Of a stretch of 5,398 nucleotides of DNA, positions 1 to 5,398 are shown in pieces. The stretch's first letter is position 1, and every line of letters begins with the position of its first letter. Below the pieces are notes generated by a model. The model was not told where the DNA came from. It saw only the letters and a list, made by a program, of their open reading frames with translations, and searched no databases. The translations under genes were made by a program, and so were the position numbers. The stretch lies in the NCBI GenBank assembly GCA_030538335.1, contig JAUNUE010000082.1:1-5398 (forward strand), read 5' to 3'. The stretch is from Allobrachymonas sp. (lineage in GTDB: Bacteria > Pseudomonadota > Gammaproteobacteria > Burkholderiales > Burkholderiaceae_C).

Positions 1-401
1 GCTTGAGTGGCCGCCCGCCGCGCCTGTTGAGCAAGCAGGTGCTAGCCGGGGTGATCGAGCCGCGCATCGAGGAGATTTTTGCGCTGGTACAAAAGGAAGT
101 GCAGAACTCCGGCTTCGAGCACCTCGCCTCGTCGGGCGTGGTGCTTACGGGCGGCAGCGCACGCATGCAGGGCATGGTCGAACTGGGTGAAGACATCTTC
201 CTCAAACCTGTGCGCGTGGCCGCATCCAACTACAACGGTGCGCTGGCCGATATGGTCAGCCAGCCCGGCGCATCGGTCGTCATGGGCATGCTCGAAGACG
301 CCCGCCAGGCGCAGCAACGTGGCTACTCCAATACCCGCAAGGGCGCGGGTGGCAGCAGCCTGTTCGAGCGTTTGAAGGCCTTTGTCGTGGGGAACTTCTG
401 A
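1..401 (+). CDS. ftsA: Cell division protein FtsA, C-terminal part (5' end outside window)
   Basis: This is the last 132 codons or so of FtsA, the actin-like ATPase that anchors FtsZ filaments to the inner face of the cytoplasmic membrane and helps recruit later divisome proteins. The reading frame is open at the left edge (codon phase starts at base 3), so the true start lies upstream; the TTG at 3 is an internal leucine. The run VVLTGGSARMQG, about 45 residues in, is the nucleotide-binding motif of the actin/ASKHA fold. It is followed by the family pattern leading to VMGMLEDAR. After a short Gly/Ser-rich linker the protein ends in an amphipathic segment, SLFERLKAFVVGNF, the expected membrane-targeting helix. 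The VGNF ending is typical of Burkholderiales FtsA as I remember it. The next gene is ftsZ on the same strand, the classical dcw order. Identification is firm; only the N-terminal domains are unseen. Confidence 0.95.
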   Translation, partial: LSGRPPRLLSKQVLAGVIEPRIEEIFALVQKEVQNSGFEHLASSGVVLTGGSARMQGMVELGEDIFLKPVRVAASNYNGALADMVSQPGASVVMGMLEDARQAQQRGYSNTRKGAGGSSLFERLKAFVVGNF

Positions 402-567
402 ATGAATCTGGCGATATTTTTCCGCATCCGCTGGGCACGAGGCAGCCCCTATCCACGCTGGCGCCGCAACGGCAAAAAGGAGGAGGAACCATCATCAAAA
501 CCACCATCCTGATTTTCGTTGCAGTGGCAACCCAAACCGAATTTCAAATGATTGCAAGGAGCACAAC
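402..567 (+). other. ftsA-ftsZ spacer with an orphan Shine-Dalgarno sequence
   Basis: This 166-base spacer has no intrinsic terminator, so ftsA and ftsZ are probably co-transcribed. It contains a near-perfect anti-16S sequence, AAGGAGGAGGAA at 477-488, about 80 bases before the ftsZ start. The codon at ideal distance from it is ATC (491), not a normal start. A frame read from 491 runs 30 codons and stops at 581-583, just inside ftsZ. A 36-codon frame also begins with an ATG directly abutting the ftsA stop (402-512), but it lacks a good ribosome site and resembles no family I know. A small stem (GTTGC, loop AGTG, GCAAC) lies at 518-531. No convincing sigma-70 promoter was found by eye. Confidence 0.5.
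556..561 (+). promoter_or_regulatory. Ribosome binding site of ftsZ
   Basis: AAGGAG lies six bases before the ATG at 568. It is a strong Shine-Dalgarno match at good spacing and fixes the ftsZ start. Confidence 0.85.
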
Positions 568-1806
<1,239 letters not shown>

Positions 1807-1832
1807 CCAAGGTTCCTCTCGACTCTCTTGGC

Positions 1833-1860
1833 GGGCAGCTCAGGCTGCCCTTTTTTGTTT
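1833..1860 (+). terminator. Intrinsic terminator after ftsZ
   Basis: A perfect 7-bp GC-rich stem (GGGCAGC at 1833-1839, GCTGCCC at 1844-1850) with a four-base loop TCAG is followed at once by six Ts and then GTTT. It starts 27 bases after the ftsZ stop. It should end most ftsA-ftsZ transcripts, separating the division genes from higBA and lpxC. Confidence 0.93.
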
Positions 1861-1944
1861 GCCAAAACGTTGCTGTGTAAATGCGCACGGTATTTCGCTC
1901 TAGAAAAAGCAGGGGCAGCTTTTGACTCGTATGCAGGCAATGAG

Positions 1945-1982
1945 TAGTAACGCTTGCCATTAATAACGAAATACGTTACTAT
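1945..1982 (+). promoter_or_regulatory. higBA promoter with overlapping operator
   Basis: A -35 TTGCCA (1954-1959, five of six consensus bases) and a -10 TACTAT (1977-1982, four of six) are 17 bases apart. The element is framed by an 8-bp perfect inverted repeat, TAGTAACG at 1945-1952 and CGTTACTA at 1974-1981. A further half-site at 1964-1968 makes a tighter palindrome, TAACG-AAATA-CGTTA, at 1964-1978. There are thus three TAACG half-sites across the promoter, two direct and one inverted. HigA-type antitoxins usually repress their own operon through palindromes in this position. The -10 ends only six bases before the higB ATG, so transcription would begin at or beside the start codon. An upstream TTGACT (1922-1927) has only a poor -10 partner. 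Confidence 0.65.
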
Positions 1983-1988
1983 CACCGC

Positions 1989-2267
1989 ATGATCATCGAT
2001 TTTTGCTGCGCTGATACGCAAGCACTGTTCCTGCAACAACGTGTCAAGCGGTTTGTAAACATCGAAACAGTTGCCCTGCGAAAACTGGCTCAACTGCACG
2101 CCGCCACATCGCTTGATTTTCTGCGCCTGCCGCCTGGCAACATGCTTGAGGCTCTCAAAGGCAACCGCAAAGGGCAGCACAGCATCCGGATCAATGAACA
2201 GTGGCGCTTGTGCTTCGTCTGGAAAGACGGAAATGCCACCAGAGTTGAAATAGCCGATTACCACTGA
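1989..2267 (+). CDS. higB: Type II toxin HigB, RelE/ParE-superfamily mRNA interferase
   Basis: HigB is a ribosome-dependent endoribonuclease that cuts mRNA in the A site and halts translation unless bound by HigA. The 92-residue protein has the usual length. It shows the family landmarks in order: LRKLAQLHAATSL (30-42), LPPGN (47-51), LEALKG (53-58), the core strand SIRINEQWRLCF (65-76) and the closing EIADYH (87-92). R67, R73 and the terminal H92 lie in conserved positions and are probable catalytic or RNA-contact residues. No frameshift or stop interrupts it, so the toxin looks intact. The ATG at 1989 agrees with family N-termini, but no Shine-Dalgarno sequence precedes it and the predicted transcription start falls on it, suggesting leaderless translation. 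higA follows after 12 bases, the normal higB-higA order. GC is lower than in neighbours (30 of 60 at 2041-2100), consistent with later arrival. Family identification is secure; activity is inferred. Confidence 0.92.
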   Translation: MIIDFCCADTQALFLQQRVKRFVNIETVALRKLAQLHAATSLDFLRLPPGNMLEALKGNRKGQHSIRINEQWRLCFVWKDGNATRVEIADYH

Positions 2268-2273
2268 AAGGAG
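2268..2273 (+). promoter_or_regulatory. Ribosome binding site of higA
   Basis: AAGGAG starts directly after the higB stop codon (2265-2267) and lies six bases before the higA ATG. This strong site contrasts with its absence before higB. It should favour antitoxin production and couple it to translation of the toxin. Confidence 0.85.
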
Positions 2274-2279
2274 ACGATC

Positions 2280-2582
2280 ATGAACAATCAAGCCAGATGG
2301 CCGCATCCTGGAGAAATCCTGTTTGAAGAATGGCTCATGCCCATGGGTATCAGCCAATACCGCCTTGCCAAGGACATTGGTGTGCCTCCTCGGCGCATCA
2401 ATGAAATTGTGAAGGGCCAGCGCAGCATCACCGCTGATACGGCCCTGCGCCTTGCTGCCTTCTTTGGCACTGATGCGCAAAGCTGGATGAATCTGCAAAG
2501 CGACTACGACTTGAGACAGGCAAAACCTGCCATCGCCAATGTGCTTGCAGGTATCCAAAAGCACGAGGCCTTGCCAGCATAG
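2280..2582 (+). CDS. higA: Antitoxin HigA, XRE-family DNA-binding protein
   Basis: HigA neutralises HigB by direct binding and, with it, represses the shared promoter. The 100-residue protein matches the HigA/VapI-type antitoxin family. It opens with the conserved HPGEILFEEWLMPMGIS (residues 9-25), then an XRE helix-turn-helix: QYRLAKDIGVP as the first helix and turn (26-36) and PRRINEIVKGQRSIT as the recognition helix and following turn (37-51). Next comes TALRLAAFFGTDAQSWMNLQ (54-73), the usual stretch of this family. The C-terminal tail (74-100) is short and probably flexible. Unlike many antitoxins, HigA proteins are mostly folded. The start is fixed by AAGGAG six bases upstream. It is 12 bases after higB in one operon. 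Likely targets are the TAACG half-sites at 1948-1978. GC is about half (29 of 60 at 2281-2340), below ftsZ and lpxC. No terminator is visible after it, so transcripts may run into lpxC. Confidence 0.92.
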   Translation: MNNQARWPHPGEILFEEWLMPMGISQYRLAKDIGVPPRRINEIVKGQRSITADTALRLAAFFGTDAQSWMNLQSDYDLRQAKPAIANVLAGIQKHEALPA

Positions 2583-2703
2583 GAGTCTGTCCAAACGCTC
2601 ACCGAAGAGGGCGGGCAGTGTCTGCTCTGCAAGCCCAATGCTCTCAGCATCTGGTAACCATTGCTCCTGCGTCCAAAACCATAAACTTTTACAATGGCAG
2701 GCT
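2583..2703 (+). other. higA-lpxC spacer
   Basis: These 121 bases hold no gene I can support. No hairpin with a T-run follows higA, so read-through from the higBA promoter into lpxC is possible. The last 20 or so bases carry the candidate lpxC -10. The frame of higA stays open for 24 codons beyond its stop (to TAA at 2655-2657), which I take as chance. Confidence 0.5.
2690..2695 (+). promoter_or_regulatory. Candidate -10 element of lpxC
   Basis: TACAAT matches five of six -10 consensus bases and sits in a short AT-rich stretch (2678-2695). No good -35 lies 16-18 bases upstream; TTGCTC at 2661-2666 is too far away. The element ends eight bases before the lpxC ATG, so a transcript from it would have almost no leader. 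A promoter somewhere here is expected because ftsZ ends in a strong terminator. Confidence 0.4.
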
Positions 2704-3627
2704 ATGCTGGAACAAAGAACCCTTAAAACCCTGACCCGCGCCGTGGGTGTGGGCCTGCACAGCGGCCAGCGGGTGGAACTCACCCTGCGCCCCGCCGCCA
2801 TCGATACCGGTATTGTCTTTCGCCGTGTGGATTTGCCCAACCCGGTCGATATCCCCGTGGCGGCGTCGTCTGTCTCTGATACGCGCCTGGCCTCCACTTT
2901 GAGCAAGGACGGTGTGAAGGTGCACACCGTTGAGCACCTGATGTCGGCCTGCGCTGGCTTGGGGCTTGACAACCTCTACATCGACATCACCGCCGAAGAA
3001 GTGCCCATTCTCGACGGTTCTGCGGCCTCGTTCGTCTATCTGCTGCAAAGCGCAGGTATCGTCAAGCAGCGCGCGCCGAAAAAATTTGTCCGCGTGCTGC
3101 GCCCGGTGGAGGTGAGAGAAGGCGAAGGCGCATCCGGCAAATGGGCGCGGCTGGAACCGTTCCACGGTTTTCGCCTGCAGTTCGAAATTGATTTCTCCCA
3201 CCCCGCGGTCGATTCCACCGGCCAGAGCGTAAGCTTTGACCTGTCCAGTGGCACCTACACACGCGACATTGCCCGTGCGCGCACCTTCGGCTTTACGCGC
3301 GATGTGGAAATGATGCGCTCGCACGGCCTGGCGTTGGGCGGCAGTTTGGAAAACGCCATCGTCATGGACGACTACCGCGTGCTCAACGCTGACGGCCTGC
3401 GCTACGACGACGAATTTGCCAAGCACAAAATTCTCGACGCCATGGGCGACCTCTACATCCTCGGCCGCCCGCTGCTCGCCAGCTACAGCGCCTACCGTGG
3501 CGGCCACGCCCTCAACAACCAGTTGCTGCGCGCCTTGCTGGCACAACCCGATGCCTACGAAGAAGTCACGTTCGAAAAAGCCTCGGCAGCACCGGCGGGG
3601 TTTGGTGAGCTGGCCTTGCAGTGGTAG
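2704..3627 (+). CDS. lpxC: UDP-3-O-acyl-N-acetylglucosamine deacetylase LpxC
   Basis: LpxC is the cytosolic zinc enzyme that removes the acetyl group from UDP-3-O-acyl-GlcNAc, the first committed and main control step of lipid A synthesis. The 307-residue product fits the family (E. coli about 305). The start at MLEQRTLK matches the usual N-terminus, so an in-frame ATG at 2539 inside higA is not the start. Zinc ligands are H78 (in HTVEHLMSA), H241 and D245 (in EFAKHKILDAMGDL). E77 is the expected general base and H268 (in YRGGHALNN) the catalytic histidine. The two LpxC half-domains join near residues 125-135. No strong Shine-Dalgarno sequence precedes the ATG; only AGG (2699-2701), two bases away, can be seen. 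Control by LpxC proteolysis, as in enterics, cannot be judged from this sequence. GC is high (38 of 60 at 3421-3480), like ftsZ and unlike higBA. No intrinsic terminator directly follows. Confidence 0.97.
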   Translation: MLEQRTLKTLTRAVGVGLHSGQRVELTLRPAAIDTGIVFRRVDLPNPVDIPVAASSVSDTRLASTLSKDGVKVHTVEHLMSACAGLGLDNLYIDITAEEVPILDGSAASFVYLLQSAGIVKQRAPKKFVRVLRPVEVREGEGASGKWARLEPFHGFRLQFEIDFSHPAVDSTGQSVSFDLSSGTYTRDIARARTFGFTRDVEMMRSHGLALGGSLENAIVMDDYRVLNADGLRYDDEFAKHKILDAMGDLYILGRPLLASYSAYRGGHALNNQLLRALLAQPDAYEEVTFEKASAAPAGFGELALQW

Positions 3628-3687
3628 CTTTTTCTTTGTGAGCAAGCCAGGCGCAGCAGCAAACGCTCTTCAGGTTGGGGGCGCGTA

Positions 3688-3780
3688 GGGCAGAACCTCC
3701 GAAGGAGATTCTGCCGTATGTGGAGATATCAAAAACAACATGCGTCGGAATCGCTTCGCGGTTCCAACTTACGGGCTTTC
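3688..3780 (+). repeat. Composite repeat, copy A
   Basis: This is the left copy of a diverged repeat whose partner is at 3905-3989. It begins with GGGCAGA and a GAAG a few bases on, then continues with the longer shared block from 3720 (GTGGAGATATCAAAAACAAC and onward) to about 3780. The 60-base block starting at 3720 matches that starting at 3929 at 49 of 60 positions, with no gaps. Inside it is a small stem-loop: GGAATCGC (3747-3754), loop TTC, GCGGTTCC (3758-3765), eight pairs including one G-T. Copy A differs by an extra eight bases before the GTGGA block, which complete the hairpin at 3689-3715. It overlaps the small ORF at 3718-3891. Confidence 0.7.
3689..3715 (+). promoter_or_regulatory. 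Hairpin enclosing a Shine-Dalgarno sequence
   Basis: A two-part stem: GGCAGAA (3689-3695) pairs with TTCTGCC (3709-3715), and after one C-A mismatch CTCC (3697-3700) pairs with GGAG (3704-3707), closing a GAA loop. There is no T-run after it, so it is a weak terminator candidate for lpxC. The paired GGAG is also the ribosome site (AAGGAG, 3702-3707) of the ORF starting at 3718, so the hairpin could mask translation initiation. Confidence 0.55.
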
Positions 3781-3891
3781 GCCGTTGCCGCCGTGTGGTT
3801 GGGGCTTGTGATTTTCTATTGGGCGTATTGCGCCCACCAGGCGCTATCCAGAATGCCTCCGGTTGATTTCAAAAACAACCAAACCGATTGA
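3718..3891 (+). CDS. Possible small single-pass membrane protein (57 aa)
   Basis: I do not recognise this protein. The 57-codon frame begins at an ATG ten bases after AAGGAG (3702-3707) and ends at TGA 3889-3891. It starts MWRYQKQHASESLRGSNLRA. Residues 20-37, from AFAVAAVWLG to VIFYWAY, form one strongly hydrophobic, tryptophan- and tyrosine-bordered stretch of membrane-spanning length. R3, K6, R14 and R19 precede it, suggesting the N-terminus is cytosolic. The tail (residues 38-57) is polar and includes ALSRMPPVDF. It lies 90 bases after lpxC on the same strand and could share its transcript. Against it: its first 21 codons lie within copy A of a repeat, and the other copy (3929 onward) carries no ATG and soon hits a stop in the equivalent frame. 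The ORF may therefore be a chance reading of repeat DNA. Confidence 0.4.
   Translation: MWRYQKQHASESLRGSNLRAFAVAAVWLGLVIFYWAYCAHQALSRMPPVDFKNNQTD
3866..3879 (+). repeat. Short third copy of the ATATCAAAAACAAC motif
   Basis: ATTTCAAAAACAAC here matches 13 of 14 bases of the motif at 3726-3739 in copy A; copy B has it at 3935-3948 with its last base changed. The three copies lie in different reading frames relative to the small ORF, which suggests a nucleotide-level element rather than a protein repeat. Confidence 0.5.
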
Positions 3892-3904
3892 ACCTTGTCC
3901 GTTC

Positions 3905-3989
3905 GGGCAGAGCTTGTCGAAGCCCCAAGTGGATATATCAAAAACAAAAGGCATCGGGATCGCTTCGCAGTTCCAGCTTATGAATTTTC
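3905..3989 (+). repeat. Composite repeat, copy B
   Basis: This is the right copy of the repeat, starting with GGGCAGA (3905-3911) and continuing in the shared block from 3929 to 3989. The preceding bases, from CCGTTCGGG to GTCGAAGCC (3899-3924), resemble an imperfect palindrome (TTCG ... CGAA). I recall it as a widespread dispersed intergenic sequence in proteobacteria; this is recognition, not a search result. The internal stem seen in copy A is weakened here by a C-A mismatch (GGGATCGC at 3956-3963, GCAGTTCC at 3967-3974). Copy B has no ATG in the position of the small ORF's start and meets TGA shortly after. Confidence 0.65.
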
Positions 3990-3995
3990 TGAGTC

Positions 3996-4022
3996 CTCTG
4001 CGAAATCTCTGCGCCCTCTGCG
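3996..4022 (+). repeat. Three near-tandem CTCTGCG heptamers
   Basis: CTCTGCG occurs at 3996-4002, 4007-4013 and 4016-4022, spaced 11 and 9 bases start to start. Clusters of this heptamer recur in intergenic DNA of various bacteria as I remember it. They lie just past the end of the minus-strand gene; no function can be read from them. Confidence 0.6.
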
Positions 4023-4053
4023 TTCTGGCCCCCGTATCCAGCCTACACGATGC

Positions 4054-5265
4054 CTAAAACTTGCCCGTCAACGAAGCCGCCACCGCCCGTTTGAACAAAG
4101 GCAGGCGCTGGCCGATCTGCAGTCCTGCCGTGCGCAGCAGGTGGGCCGCCGGGTTTTCGGTGTTGTAGAGCCGGGCGATGGCGGCGGTGATGAGGTACAG
4201 CGGGCGGGTGGCCAAGCGGTGCTTGCGTTCGTAGCTGCGCAGCAGTTCGGGGCTGGCAATGTCCTGCTCGTTGGCCTGTGCGCGCAGCAGCAGGTGCGAA
4301 AGCGTTTCCACACTCAACACCCCGAAGTTGAAGCCATGCGCCGTGACCGGGTGCATGCCCACGGCGGCATCGCCCACGCAGGCAAAGCGCGGGCCGACGA
4401 GTGCGCGTGGGTACACGCCCACCAGCGGGTAGGTGTGGCGCGTGCTGATGAGGGTGATGCGCCCCAGCCGCCCGTCAAAACGGCGCGTCAGGTCGGCGCT
4501 GAAGTCTTCTTCGCTCATCTGCATTTCTGCTTCGATCTGCTGGTGGCGCAGTGTAAGCACGACCGATGAGCGCGGCAGGCCGGTGGCCGGGTCGTCGTTC
4601 ATGGGCAGCAGGGCCAGCGTTTGGCCGTGGCCAAACCATTCCCAGGCCACGTGGTCGTGCGGCACCGTGTGCGTGACCATGCTGACCAGCATGCTGCGGC
4701 CAAAGTCCACCATGTCGGCACCCAGGCCCATGGCGCGGCGGATGCTGGAGAAGCGGCTGTCAGCGGCGACCAGCAGGCGCGCCTGCAAGGCAGTGCCATC
4801 TTCCAGTTCCACGCGGGCGGCCTGGGCATTGGCCGAGGTGCGCTGCACCTTTTTGCCGGTGATGAGCGTGATGTCGCCATGCTTGGCGATGCTGTCTTGC
4901 ACGCAGGCGTAGGCGGCCTTGCGGATCAGGTGGTTGGAGGCGAACCAGCCCAGTTCGCTGGCCTTGCCGTGTTCGTGCTCGATTTTCATGGCGAAGGTTG
5001 AGGGGCCGTTGAACACCTGCGCATCTTTCAGCGGTGCCAGCGCGTGCGGGTCAAGCGCGGCAATGCGCTCCCACACGCCAAGCTGGCGCAAGGTGTTGAC
5101 GGTGCGTTGCGTCATGGCAATTTCGCGTCCGTCGAACGGCGGGTCTTGCAGCACCTGTTCGGGCTGCTGCTCGATCAGGGCAATGCGCAGGCCGTGGCCC
5201 GAAAGCGCCCGCGCCAGGCACAAACCGGCAGGGCCGGCACCCACGATGATGATGTCGTAGTTCAT
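4054..5265 (-). CDS. ubiM: FAD-dependent ubiquinone hydroxylase, UbiM-like (UbiH/UbiF/COQ6 family)
   Basis: This is a flavoprotein monooxygenase that hydroxylates the aromatic ring of a ubiquinone precursor, probably at the inner membrane surface. The 403-residue protein has the family's normal length. G9-A-G-P-A-G14 (GAGPAG) binds the ADP part of FAD. D45-G46-R47 in FDGREIAMTQRT (44-55) is the family DxR region. D169 in LLVAADSRFSSIRRAMG (165-180) is the second FAD/NAD(P)H motif. G298-D299 in VGDAAVGMHPVTAHGFNFG (297-315) contacts the FAD ribityl chain. UbiH, UbiF and UbiI usually read GDAAH...HPxxGQG here. The VGMHPVTAHGFN form, together with GREIA and EWFGHGQTLALLP, matches what I recall of UbiM, described as a 5-demethoxyubiquinol hydroxylase in Neisseria and others. 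The start at 5265 puts the GxGxxG motif at the usual place; an in-frame ATG at 5361 would add 32 residues unlike the family. No clear ribosome site is visible. It converges on lpxC. Family membership is firm; the UbiM subgroup is likely. Confidence 0.85.
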   Translation of the reverse strand: MNYDIIIVGAGPAGLCLARALSGHGLRIALIEQQPEQVLQDPPFDGREIAMTQRTVNTLRQLGVWERIAALDPHALAPLKDAQVFNGPSTFAMKIEHEHGKASELGWFASNHLIRKAAYACVQDSIAKHGDITLITGKKVQRTSANAQAARVELEDGTALQARLLVAADSRFSSIRRAMGLGADMVDFGRSMLVSMVTHTVPHDHVAWEWFGHGQTLALLPMNDDPATGLPRSSVVLTLRHQQIEAEMQMSEEDFSADLTRRFDGRLGRITLISTRHTYPLVGVYPRALVGPRFACVGDAAVGMHPVTAHGFNFGVLSVETLSHLLLRAQANEQDIASPELLRSYERKHRLATRPLYLITAAIARLYNTENPAAHLLRTAGLQIGQRLPLFKRAVAASLTGKF

Positions 5266-5398
5266 AGGTGCAGTGTATAGCCGTTCTACAAGCCTGCACA
5301 TGCATGGGCCCGGCTTTGAATGTGATTGCCTGAGGTGCATGGCAGCTATCCTTCGGCGCAAGCAAAGGCATGGTAGAAATTTGTAATAAATATTGCAT
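5266..5398. other. Upstream region of the ubiM-like gene, right edge of window
   Basis: These 133 bases contain no gene I can support. The last 27 bases (5372-5398) are AT-rich, with TAGAAATTTGTAATAAATATT-like composition, and could hold a promoter for either strand. An ATG at 5370 opens a plus-strand frame that runs off the window without a ribosome site, so it cannot be judged. A 5-bp inverted pair (AAGCC 5290-5294, GGCTT 5312-5316) is too weak to call. Confidence 0.4.
5274..5279 (-). promoter_or_regulatory. Candidate -10 element of the ubiM-like gene
   Basis: On the minus strand TATACA (5279 to 5274) matches four of six -10 bases and ends eight bases before the ATG at 5265. No good -35 partner was found. 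Support is weak, but the absence of a Shine-Dalgarno sequence fits a very short leader. Confidence 0.25.

Noticed and set aside
402..512. 36-codon ORF starting directly after the ftsA stop
   Set aside because: There is no adequate ribosome site, the composition is basic, proline-rich and low-complexity, and no family was recognised.
2600..2640. Possible terminator after higA (GCAG-TGT-CTGC stem)
   Set aside because: The stem is only four pairs and no T-run follows.
2539..2703. N-terminal extension of lpxC from an ATG at 2539
   Set aside because: It overlaps higA, adds 55 residues unlike any LpxC, and the normal N-terminus MLEQRTLK begins at 2704.
2689..3645. 318-codon minus-strand frame opposite lpxC
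   Set aside because: It is a shadow of lpxC; the lpxC frame has all catalytic residues.
3720..3989. CRISPR-like array
   Set aside because: Only two diverged 60-base copies 209 bases apart plus a short fragment; no regular spacing or exact repeats.
3675..4057. Overlapping 63- and 64-codon plus-strand frames in the lpxC-ubiM spacer
   Set aside because: They arise from the two repeat copies read in a second frame and have no good ribosome sites. The 57-codon frame at 3718 is the better candidate in this spacer.
3895..4569. 224-codon plus-strand frame overlapping the spacer and the 3' part of ubiM
   Set aside because: Most of it is antisense to a well-supported FAD enzyme and its translation has no family features.
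5266..5361. Longer start for the ubiM-like gene at 5361
   Set aside because: The extra 32 residues are Arg/His/Cys-rich and unlike the family, whose members begin right before the GxGxxG motif.

Overview
The window is a GC-rich proteobacterial chromosome segment. It carries the 3' end of the division and cell wall (dcw) cluster, in the order ftsA, ftsZ, lpxC. The protein sequences point to a betaproteobacterium, most likely Burkholderiales and perhaps Comamonadaceae. Reasons are the FtsA end in VGNF, the FtsZ tail ending IPAFLRKQAD, the LpxC sequence, and a quinone hydroxylase of the UbiM type. This placement is recognition from memory; no search was run.

Layout from left to right: the C-terminal part of ftsA (1-401, +); a 166-base spacer with a strong Shine-Dalgarno sequence that serves no obvious ATG; ftsZ (568-1806, +); and a clear intrinsic terminator (1833-1860). 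Next comes a compact type II toxin-antitoxin module, higB (1989-2267, +) and higA (2280-2582, +), with its own promoter overlapped by an inverted-repeat operator. lpxC follows (2704-3627, +) with a candidate promoter of its own. A 426-base spacer (3628-4053) holds a hairpin, a diverged duplicated repeat, a short tandem repeat and a plausible 57-residue membrane-protein ORF. A UbiH/UbiM-family FAD monooxygenase (4054-5265, -) converges on lpxC. The last 133 bases are an AT-richer upstream region.

How the genes fit together: FtsA tethers FtsZ filaments to the inner membrane to build the division ring. LpxC commits UDP-acyl-GlcNAc to lipid A synthesis, so division and outer membrane synthesis are physically linked here, as in many Gram-negatives. 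In this window the ftsZ terminator and the higBA module separate lpxC from the division genes, so lpxC must rely mainly on its own promoter. The UbiM-like enzyme belongs to ubiquinone synthesis and is transcribed independently on the other strand.

No entirely new system is evident. The parts most worth a second look are the higBA insertion with its apparently leaderless toxin and three-half-site operator, the small membrane ORF whose ribosome binding site lies inside a hairpin, and the composite repeats after lpxC.
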